Shown: positions 57,743 to 64,000 of the stretch, piece after piece | Layout: each line of letters opens with the position of its first letter | Numbering within the stretch: position 1 is the stretch's first letter | Assembly (NCBI RefSeq): GCF_025398195.1 | Contig: NZ_JAODNV010000010.1 | Coordinates: 1-64,000, forward strand | Direction of reading: 5' to 3' | Origin: Chelativorans petroleitrophicus | GTDB lineage: Bacteria; Pseudomonadota; Alphaproteobacteria; Rhizobiales; Rhizobiaceae | DNA: 64,000 bases | Made by a program: the position numbers and the translations under genes | Notes under the pieces: model-generated | What the model was told of the DNA's origin: nothing | Seen by the model: the letters and a program-made list of their open reading frames with translations, nothing else | The model's database searches: none

Positions 57743-58669
57743 ATGAAGGACAAACATGTAGCCGTGCTGATGGGCGGATTCTCGTCCGAGCGGCCGGTAT
57801 CGCTCTCGTCCGGCAATGCCTGCGCCGATGCCCTGGAGGCGGAAGGCTATCGCGTCACGCGGGTGGATGTGGGCCGCGACATCGCGCAGGTTCTGGCGGA
57901 GCTAAGGCCCGACGTTGCTTTCAATGCGCTGCACGGCCCCTTCGGAGAGGATGGTGCCATCCAGGGCGTGCTCGAATATCTGGGTATTCCCTATACCCAT
58001 TCCGGCGTGCTCGCTTCCGCGCTTGCCATGAACAAGGAGCTCGCCAAAACAGTGGCGGTCGCGGCCGGCGTGCCGGTGGCGCCTTCGCTGGTGATGAGCC
58101 GCTTCGACATCGGCGACGAGCATCCCATGGAGCCGCCCTATGTGATCAAGCCCGTGGCGGAAGGCTCCAGCTTTGGGGTCATCATCGTCCGGGAGGGGCA
58201 GTCGCATCCGCCGCAGATCCTGCGCTCGGAGGAATGGCGCTACGGCGACCGCGTCATGGTGGAGCGCTACATCGGTGGGCGGGAACTCACCTGCGCCGTC
58301 ATGGGCGACCGAGTGCTGGGTGTATGCGAGATTGTGCCCGTTGGGCACGCCTTCTACGACTACGATTCGAAATACGTGCCGGGCGGATCAAAACACGTAT
58401 GTCCGGCGCAAATTTCACCGAATATTTACCAAAAAACAGAGACACTGAGCCTTACGGCGCACCGAGCGATCGGCTGCCGGGGGGTCACCCGCTCGGACTT
58501 TCGCTATGACGAGCGGCTTCCGGGCGAGGAGGGACTCGTCTGGCTGGAGATCAACACGCAGCCCGGCATGACCCCGACGTCGCTTGTGCCCGATATCGCC
58601 GCCGCGGCCGGTATTCGGTTTGGGGAGCTGTTGAGTTGGATGGTGGAGGACGCGTCTTGTTCGCGCTGA
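57743..58669 (+). CDS. ddl: D-alanine:D-alanine ligase
   Basis: DdlB-type ATP-grasp enzyme of 308 residues, supplying the dipeptide used by MurF. The N-terminus [19 protein letters not shown] is typical. [13 protein letters not shown] is the ATP-grasp loop region, with [15 protein letters not shown] following, and the end has [24 protein letters not shown] with the Mg-binding Glu and Asn. AAAGGG lies nine bases before ATG 57743. It overlaps ftsQ by 13 bases. Confidence 0.95.
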   Translation: MKDKHVAVLMGGFSSERPVSLSSGNACADALEAEGYRVTRVDVGRDIAQVLAELRPDVAFNALHGPFGEDGAIQGVLEYLGIPYTHSGVLASALAMNKELAKTVAVAAGVPVAPSLVMSRFDIGDEHPMEPPYVIKPVAEGSSFGVIIVREGQSHPPQILRSEEWRYGDRVMVERYIGGRELTCAVMGDRVLGVCEIVPVGHAFYDYDSKYVPGGSKHVCPAQISPNIYQKTETLSLTAHRAIGCRGVTRSDFRYDERLPGEEGLVWLEINTQPGMTPTSLVPDIAAAAGIRFGELLSWMVEDASCSR

Positions 58670-59556
58670 GGTCGGATAGGGGCAGGGGCTCCGCCGATGG
58701 CGGTGTCGTGCTGCCGCGCTGGCTTCGCAAACCTGCGCGCATGCTGGGGCGTGTCCGGTTCGATGAGATAAGACCGCCGCGTTTCGCTGCGACCATGGCG
58801 ACGGCTGCGCTTTTTGCGCTGACCGCCGTTTACGGTGTGGTGGAAGGCGGCCACAGCGAAGCTGTGCTTACGGCCGTAACGTCGCGGGTCGGCTTTGCGA
58901 TCAACCATGTGGAGATCGCCGGCAACAACCACACGTCGGAAATCGACATCCTGCAGCAGATCGGCCTCGATGGCTGGACCTCCATGGTGGGCTTCGACGT
59001 GCGCTCGGCGCGCGAGCGCATTGCCGAGCTTCCCTGGGTGGAGAGCGTGGCCGTGCAGAAGGTCTATCCCGCCACGCTCGCCGTCACGATCGTGGAAAAG
59101 AAGCCCTTCGCGCTTTGGCAGCAGGGCAGCCAGTTGGCGGTGATCGAGGAAAACGGCGAGGTAATTGCGCCCTTCTCCGGCGGGCGGCTTGCCACCCTGC
59201 CTCTGGTGATCGGCATGGGTGCCAACGAGAAGGGACCAAAACTCGTCGCCCAGGTTCAGCAGGTGCGGGGGCTGCGCGGGCGCGTGAAGGCCTATATTCG
59301 CGTGGCCGATAGGCGCTGGGATTTGAGGCTGGACAATGGCCTGACGATCAAGCTGCCCGAGACGGATGTGGAGGCAGCGCTGGCCGAAGCCTCCCGGCTC
59401 GATGCCGAGTACCAGCTTTTCTCGCGCGACGTCACGTCCATCGACCTGCGCATTCCCGACCGGATGGCGGTGGCGCTCGGCCCGGACGCCATGAAGGCGC
59501 GAGAGGAAATGCTCAAAGAGATGAAGGCCGAACGCAGGAGGGGCGCCAGGATATGA
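58657..59556 (+). CDS. ftsQ: Cell division protein FtsQ
   Basis: The 299-residue bitopic protein links FtsL/B to the divisome. A basic cytoplasmic part (about 1-45) and a membrane helix ([16 protein letters not shown]) lead to a POTRA domain ([24 protein letters not shown]) and the beta domain with [12 protein letters not shown]. The start is taken as TTG 58657, seven bases after GGAGG and inside ddl. An earlier TTG at 58636 is possible. It overlaps ftsA by four bases. Confidence 0.92.
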   Translation: MFALRSDRGRGSADGGVVLPRWLRKPARMLGRVRFDEIRPPRFAATMATAALFALTAVYGVVEGGHSEAVLTAVTSRVGFAINHVEIAGNNHTSEIDILQQIGLDGWTSMVGFDVRSARERIAELPWVESVAVQKVYPATLAVTIVEKKPFALWQQGSQLAVIEENGEVIAPFSGGRLATLPLVIGMGANEKGPKLVAQVQQVRGLRGRVKAYIRVADRRWDLRLDNGLTIKLPETDVEAALAEASRLDAEYQLFSRDVTSIDLRIPDRMAVALGPDAMKAREEMLKEMKAERRRGARI

Positions 59557-60860
59557 GCTGGTTCCTCGGAAGCCGCAGCGTCGCCCAGCGTTCGGGCATC
59601 ATGACCGTCCTCGACGTCGGGTCGAGCAAGGTGTGCTGCATCATCGCGCGCCTTCTGCCCAATGAGAACAGCCGGGCGCTTGCGCATCGCACCCACCGCA
59701 TCAAGGTCATCGGTATCGGCCATCAGAAGTCCCAGGGCGTGAAGTCGGGCGTCATCGTCGATCTCGACGCGGCCGAGCAGGCAATCCGCCTGGCGGTGGA
59801 TGCCGCAGAGCGGATGGCGGGGCTGACCGTCGACTCGCTGATCGTCAACGTTTCGGCCGGCAGGCTGAAGAGCGAGACCGCTTCCGCCACCATCAACCTC
59901 GGCGGGCACGAGGCGACCAAGGCGGACGTCAACCGCGTGCTGCTGGCCGGCGCGCGCCAGGCGCTGAAGGCCGAGCGCGAGGTGGTCCATTCCCTTGCCG
60001 TCGGCTTTTCGCTCGATCTGGAGCGGGGTATCCGCGACCCGCGGGGCATGGTGGGCGACACGCTTGGCGTGGACATGCACGTGGTGACGGCGGACGCCGT
60101 GCCGCTGAGAAATCTGGAGCTCACCATCAACCGCGCGCATCTGTCGGTCGAGCGCATGGTGGCGACCCCCTATGCCAGCGGGCTTGCCGCTCTCGTCGAC
60201 GACGAGGCCGAGATGGGGGCGGCCTGCATCGATATGGGCGGCGGCACGACCACCATGTCCGTCTTCGTGGACGGCAAATTTGTGCATGCGGACGCGCTGC
60301 CGATCGGCGGCCGTCACGTGACCATGGACCTGGCGCGGGGATTGTCCACGCGGCTGGAAGATGCGGAGCGGCTCAAGGTGATGCACGGCTCGGCCCTGCC
60401 GGCCACGAGCGCCGACGAGCGCGATGTGGTCACGATCCAGCCCATGGGCGAGGAAGGCGAGCAGCCTTTACAGGTGCCGCGGGCGGTGATGACGCGTATC
60501 GTGCGTGCGCGAATCGAGGAGATTCTCGAGCTGGTGCGCGACCGGCTCAACCGCTCGGGCTATGGCAGCCTCGTGGGGCGCCGGGTCGTGCTGACGGGGG
60601 GCGCAAGCCAGCTTGCGGGGCTGCCCGAGGCCGCGCGGCGGCTGCTTGGCCGCAATGTGCGGCTCGGCCGGCCGCTGGGCGTGGCCGGATTGCCCGAAGC
60701 CGCCAAGGGGCCGGCATTCGCTGCGCCTGTCGGCCTGCTGATCTATCCGCAGGTGGCGGCATTCGAAAGCCGGGCAGCCAAGGGCGGCATTTTCACACGT
60801 GTCACGGGGACAGGCGGAAGATTCCAGCGTGTCGGCCAGTGGCTGAGAGACAGTTTTTGA
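59553..60860 (+). CDS. ftsA: Cell division protein FtsA
   Basis: This actin-fold ATPase, 435 residues, tethers FtsZ to the membrane. [18 protein letters not shown] is the phosphate-1 motif, the 1C domain follows, then [17 protein letters not shown] (phosphate 2) and [21 protein letters not shown] (adenosine motif). The C-terminus [13 protein letters not shown] is an amphipathic membrane-targeting helix. ATG 59553 lies within the ftsQ stop. Confidence 0.96.
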   Translation: MSWFLGSRSVAQRSGIMTVLDVGSSKVCCIIARLLPNENSRALAHRTHRIKVIGIGHQKSQGVKSGVIVDLDAAEQAIRLAVDAAERMAGLTVDSLIVNVSAGRLKSETASATINLGGHEATKADVNRVLLAGARQALKAEREVVHSLAVGFSLDLERGIRDPRGMVGDTLGVDMHVVTADAVPLRNLELTINRAHLSVERMVATPYASGLAALVDDEAEMGAACIDMGGGTTTMSVFVDGKFVHADALPIGGRHVTMDLARGLSTRLEDAERLKVMHGSALPATSADERDVVTIQPMGEEGEQPLQVPRAVMTRIVRARIEEILELVRDRLNRSGYGSLVGRRVVLTGGASQLAGLPEAARRLLGRNVRLGRPLGVAGLPEAAKGPAFAAPVGLLIYPQVAAFESRAAKGGIFTRVTGTGGRFQRVGQWLRDSF

Positions 60861-60913
60861 CCGGGGGATGGCCCCAGGCCGCGCGGCGGCGGAAAGGCGA
60901 AAGGACGAGGACC

Positions 60914-62647
60914 ATGACCATCAATCTACAGAAGCCGGATATTACCGAGCTGAAGCCGAGGATCACGGTGTTCGGCGTCGGCGGCGGCGGGGGCAACGCC
61001 GTCAACAATATGATCACCGCAGGTCTGCGCGGTGTGGAGTTCGTCGTGGCGAACACCGACGCCCAGGCGCTCACCATGTCGAAGGCCGAGCGGCTGATCC
61101 AGCTCGGAGCCAACGTCACGGAGGGCCTTGGTGCGGGTTCGCAGCCTGAGGTGGGGCAGGCGGCGGCCGAGGAATGTATCGATGAGATCATGGACCACCT
61201 GTCTAACACGCATATGTGCTTCGTCACCGCCGGCATGGGCGGCGGCACGGGCACGGGTGCGGCGCCGGTCGTGGCCCGGGCGGCGCGCGAGAAGGGCATC
61301 CTGACGGTGGGGGTGGTCACCAAGCCGTTCCACTTCGAAGGCCAGCGGCGGATGAGAGTGGCCGATGCCGGTATCGAGGAACTGCAGAAGTGCGTCGATA
61401 CGCTGATCGTCATTCCGAACCAGAACCTCTTCCGCATCGCCAACGAAAAAACCACCTTCGCCGACGCCTTCGCCATGGCCGACCAGGTGCTCTATTCGGG
61501 CGTGGCCTGCATCACGGACCTGATGGTGAAGGAGGGGCTGATCAACCTCGACTTCGCCGACGTGCGCTCGGTCATGCGCGAGATGGGCAAGGCCATGATG
61601 GGCACGGGCGAGGCTTCGGGTGAGGGCCGGGCGCTGGCCGCCGCGGAAGCCGCGATCGCCAATCCGCTGCTCGACGAGACCTCGATGAAGGGGGCCAAGG
61701 GCCTGCTCATTTCAATCACCGGCGGACGGGACCTGACGCTGTTCGAGGTGGACGAGGCTGCGACCCGCATCCGCGAAGAGGTCGATCCGGAGGCCAACAT
61801 TATCCTTGGCGCGACCTTCGACGAGGAGCTCGAGGGCGTCATCCGCGTTTCCGTGGTTGCGACCGGCATCGACAAGTCGGCATCGGAAATCTCCGCGCCG
61901 CCGACGGCGATCCGGCAGCCGCTGCGGCCTGCCCAGCAGCAGCGGCCCGCCGCTGAAGCGCGTGTGCAGGCGCCGGCTGCGCCGGAAACCTCGGCCGGGG
62001 CTGCGCGCGCGGTCGAGCAGGACGCGGTTGCCGACGCCATTCGCGCCGCCGAGCATGATGCCGGGCAGCCCGCCGCATTCCAGCCGCAGAGCAAGCTCTT
62101 CCGGCCGGTGCCGGATCCCCAGCCGAGGCAGGTTGCCGTCGGCGGGGGGCTGCGTCCTCAGCCTCAGCCGCAGCTCCAGCAGCAGCCGCAGCCTCAGCTC
62201 CAGCAGCAGCCGCAGCCTCAGTTCCAGCAGCAGCCGCAGCCTCAGTTCCAGCAGCCGCAACAGCCGGTTCAGCAGGCGCCTGTTGAGCCTGCTCCTGCGC
62301 CTGCGCCGCGCATGCCGAAGGTGGAGGATTTTCCGCCGATCGTTCAGGCGGAGATTCAGGCCGGGGTAGCCGGGAAGTCCAGCGCCGAGCAGGAGGACCG
62401 TGGGCCGATGGGGCTTCTGAAGCGGCTTACGCATGGCCTTTCGCGCCGTGACGAGGAAAGCCATTCACAGCCGCCGGAACCGCGCCTGCGCCAGGCTGAA
62501 CCGCGCCGTCTGGAAAGCGACGGGCAGCTCTACGCGCCGCGCCGCGGCCAGCTCGACGAGCATGGACGGGTGGTACAGCCCCCGCGGCAGATGCAGGAAG
62601 ACGACCAACTGGAGATACCCGCCTTCCTGAGGCGGCAGGCGAACTAA
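60914..62647 (+). CDS. ftsZ: Cell division GTPase FtsZ with long linker
   Basis: The 577-residue tubulin homologue forms the Z-ring. The GTPase core (1-320) has [13 protein letters not shown], the tubulin signature [12 protein letters not shown], and the T7 loop [11 protein letters not shown] for hydrolysis. Then comes a linker of about 240 residues, rich in Pro, Gln and Ala, with a four-unit repeat, and at the end [15 protein letters not shown], the tail that binds FtsA. E. coli FtsZ has only 383 residues; such long linkers are common in rhizobial FtsZ. The start ATG 60914 has GACGAGG upstream; the frame is open further upstream but not used. Confidence 0.97.
   Translation: MTINLQKPDITELKPRITVFGVGGGGGNAVNNMITAGLRGVEFVVANTDAQALTMSKAERLIQLGANVTEGLGAGSQPEVGQAAAEECIDEIMDHLSNTHMCFVTAGMGGGTGTGAAPVVARAAREKGILTVGVVTKPFHFEGQRRMRVADAGIEELQKCVDTLIVIPNQNLFRIANEKTTFADAFAMADQVLYSGVACITDLMVKEGLINLDFADVRSVMREMGKAMMGTGEASGEGRALAAAEAAIANPLLDETSMKGAKGLLISITGGRDLTLFEVDEAATRIREEVDPEANIILGATFDEELEGVIRVSVVATGIDKSASEISAPPTAIRQPLRPAQQQRPAAEARVQAPAAPETSAGAARAVEQDAVADAIRAAEHDAGQPAAFQPQSKLFRPVPDPQPRQVAVGGGLRPQPQPQLQQQPQPQLQQQPQPQFQQQPQPQFQQPQQPVQQAPVEPAPAPAPRMPKVEDFPPIVQAEIQAGVAGKSSAEQEDRGPMGLLKRLTHGLSRRDEESHSQPPEPRLRQAEPRRLESDGQLYAPRRGQLDEHGRVVQPPRQMQEDDQLEIPAFLRRQAN
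62165..62260 (+). repeat. Four 24-bp tandem repeats within ftsZ
   Basis: Units of 24 bases start at 62165, 62189, 62213 and 62237, encoding the octapeptide QPQPQLQQ or QPQPQFQQ. They differ at few positions (CTC/TTC, CCT/CCG). The repeat lies in the flexible linker, where copy number can change without harm. Confidence 0.9.
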
Positions 62648-62675
62648 CCGTAACGCTTTGTAACGACTTGTTAAT

Positions 62676-62699
62676 AAACGGGTGCTGCGGCACCCGTTT
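62676..62699 (+). terminator. Terminator after ftsZ
   Basis: AAACGGGTGC (62676-62685) pairs perfectly with GCACCCGTTT (62690-62699) around TGCG. It starts 29 bases after the ftsZ stop. The A-rich left side and T-rich right side make it a rho-independent terminator of the cluster. lpxC would then need its own promoter in the next 150 bases. Confidence 0.85.
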
Positions 62700-62836
62700 G
62701 TCATTCCGAAAAAACGCGTTAAAACAAGGCATTAATGTTTGGAGCTGAAATCGTTTATCGCGTAATGAGAGGTAAAAAAGCGTGATTTGGCGAGGGGCGG
62801 CTGGATCACTATCTTCGCTGGAGTTCGGGGGGAGTT

Positions 62837-62923
62837 ATGGCGGGATTATCCCGCGCCGGTATCCAGAGCCGTCCGAATGAAACAGATGACACATGCCGAG
62901 CGGGCGGGCTTGTCGGGGGTTAA
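62837..62923 (+). CDS. Possible 28-codon leader frame overlapping lpxC
   Basis: ATG 62837 has an excellent GGGGGGAG a few bases upstream and reads MAGLSRAGIQSRPNE and on to 28 codons. The stop, TAA at 62921, lies inside lpxC, in another frame. The lpxC ATGs themselves lack a ribosome binding site. It could be a leader peptide that couples or tunes LpxC translation, or a chance frame. There is no known relative. Confidence 0.35.
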   Translation: MAGLSRAGIQSRPNETDDTCRAGGLVGG

Positions 62924-63863
62924 ATTGTTCGAATATCAGTCGACGCTGAGGTCGCGCTGTTCGCTTGAAGGCGTGGGTGTGCACACGGGTGCTGCAGTTT
63001 CCATTCATTTCATGCCCGCCGAGCCCGATACGGGCATCGTGTTCCGGCGGGTGGATGAACAAGCGTCCGGCAAGGCGATCCGCGCTCTGGCGACCGAAGT
63101 CGGCGCCACAGACCTGTGCACCGGCCTTGGGAATCCCGCGGGCGATCATGTGGCGACCGTCGAGCATCTCATGGCCGCGCTCATGGCGATGGGCATCGAC
63201 AATGTGGCGATCGAAATCGACGGGCCGGAAGTCCCAATCATGGACGGCAGCGCCAACGCTTTCGTGGAGGCGTTCAGGAATGCGGGCATCCGGCAGCTTT
63301 CCGAGAAGCGCCGCTATATCCGGATCGTCAAGCCCGTGCGCATCGACATCGGCAGTTCCTGGGCCGAGTTCCGCCCCTATGACGGCACGCGGTTTGAGAT
63401 CGAGATCGATTTCGACAGCCCTGCGATCGGCCACCAGTTCCTCGCTGTTGACGTGACCCCCGAAAGCTTTGCGCGGGAGATCGGGCCTGCCCGCACATTC
63501 GGCTTCATCCGGGATGTGGAGCGGCTGTGGGCGGCCGGCTATGCGCTTGGCTCGTCGCTCGAGAATTCCGTGGTCATTGGTGACGATCACCGGGTCATCA
63601 ATGCGGGCGGTTTACGTTTCGAAAACGAGTTCGTGCGTCACAAGATGCTCGACGCCGTGGGCGATCTGGCCTTGGCAGGTGCCCGCTTCATCGGCTGCTT
63701 CCGCTCGTATCGCGGCGGCCACAGGGTCAACGCCGCCGCCCTGCGCCATCTGCTTTCCGACCGTTCGGCCTTCGAGGTTGTCGAGACGACCCGGCGCGGT
63801 CCCGGCCGTGCGGCGGAGATGGTTGCCGTCAGTTCGGCGGTTCATGCCCCTTGGGTGATCTGA
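62877..63863 (+). CDS. lpxC: UDP-3-O-acyl-N-acetylglucosamine deacetylase LpxC
   Basis: The committed step of lipid A synthesis. LpxC, 328 residues, shows FEYQSTLRSRCSLEGVGVHTG at the start, the zinc ligand and active region VEHLMAALMAMGIDNVAIEIDG with PIMDGSANAFVEAF, RHKMLDAVGDLALAG with zinc His and Asp, and GHRVNAAALRHLL with the catalytic His. Starts at 62877 or 62886 are both possible. In this order after ftsZ it matches rhizobia. Confidence 0.95.
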   Translation: MKQMTHAERAGLSGVKLFEYQSTLRSRCSLEGVGVHTGAAVSIHFMPAEPDTGIVFRRVDEQASGKAIRALATEVGATDLCTGLGNPAGDHVATVEHLMAALMAMGIDNVAIEIDGPEVPIMDGSANAFVEAFRNAGIRQLSEKRRYIRIVKPVRIDIGSSWAEFRPYDGTRFEIEIDFDSPAIGHQFLAVDVTPESFAREIGPARTFGFIRDVERLWAAGYALGSSLENSVVIGDDHRVINAGGLRFENEFVRHKMLDAVGDLALAGARFIGCFRSYRGGHRVNAAALRHLLSDRSAFEVVETTRRGPGRAAEMVAVSSAVHAPWVI

Positions 63864-63949
63864 GGGCGGCGCATCGGCTGTCCTCCTGTTTGCCACAAAA
63901 TTGCGCTAATAAGCCCGGATAGCGTTGCCGCGCGTTCGGTTTATAGATT

Positions 63950-64000
63950 ATGACTGCCTGCGCATCTTCGTTTCGTCTTGCCAGGGGAAGCTTTCGCGAA
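63950..64000 (+). CDS. Start of the next gene, probably bamD, cut by the window edge
   Basis: Seventeen codons from ATG 63950 to the window end (MTACASSFRLARGSFRE) stay open. In rhizobia lpxC is normally followed by bamD (comL), whose product begins with a basic region before a lipoprotein signal; the visible residues agree but are too few for proof. No clear ribosome binding site is seen. Confidence 0.45.
   Translation, partial: MTACASSFRLARGSFRE

Noticed and set aside
62719-62735. TTAA-N9-TTAA as a CtrA site before lpxC
   Set aside because: CtrA needs a spacer of seven bases; here it is nine.

Overview
The window reads as a chromosomal segment of an alphaproteobacterium of the rhizobial order (Hyphomicrobiales; a Phyllobacteriaceae-like relative is my best guess). 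The reasons are the gene order mraZ-rsmH-ftsL-ftsI-murE-murF-mraY-murD-ftsW-murG-murC-murB-ddl-ftsQ-ftsA-ftsZ-lpxC, an alpha-type RNase P RNA, a long FtsZ with a proline/glutamine-rich linker, GANTC (CcrM) sites before the late division genes, short rhizobial-type intergenic repeats and high GC throughout.

Region 1 (1 to about 5458) is the right-hand part of an integrated mobile element. It carries a P4-type tyrosine integrase next to the 3' end of guaA, an unknown zinc-finger/HTH protein, an AlpA-like regulator, and RepA helicase and RepC initiator genes that closely resemble those of IncQ plasmids such as RSF1010. Downstream of repC is an origin-like region with three 21-22 bp iterons, an AT-rich stretch and hairpins, and then an array of about 13 decamers. 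Integrase at guaA plus AlpA plus IncQ-like RepA/RepC recalls the GIsul2 type of genomic island. The left end of the element is outside the window.

Region 2 (5459-8426) holds guaA and the rRNA methyltransferase gene rsmB. Region 3 (8572-21456) is a 12-gene catabolic operon. A DeoR-type regulator with a sugar-binding-protein domain inserted in it is followed by a CUT1 sugar ABC transporter, an enoyl-CoA hydratase, a short-chain dehydrogenase, a mutarotase-like protein, an SMP-30 lactonase, a second binding protein with no signal peptide, a CaiB/BaiF CoA-transferase and a PfkB kinase. Sugar chemistry and CoA-thioester chemistry are combined, and the substrate is unknown.

Region 4 (21700-42869) is mixed housekeeping and accessory content: aqpZ, an omega-aminotransferase, a second CoA-transferase, a CBS protein, a lysophospholipase-like hydrolase, ettA, a lone receiver domain, an ArsR-methyltransferase regulator directly ahead of metF, a 28-residue membrane peptide, an ornithine decarboxylase-like enzyme, two muralytic enzymes, a class C beta-lactamase-like hydrolase, a fused 5-oxoprolinase, a small lipoprotein, a DjlA-like co-chaperone and an AmpD-like amidase.

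Region 5 (42918-64000) starts with rnpB and continues with the complete division and cell wall cluster. MraZ probably represses it through four boxes spaced exactly 10 bp apart. A 372-bp break before ddl contains four GANTC sites, which suggests a cell-cycle promoter for ddl-ftsQAZ. After ftsZ come a terminator, lpxC with an odd overlapping upstream frame, and the probable start of bamD at the window edge. No tRNA, rRNA or CRISPR array was found.
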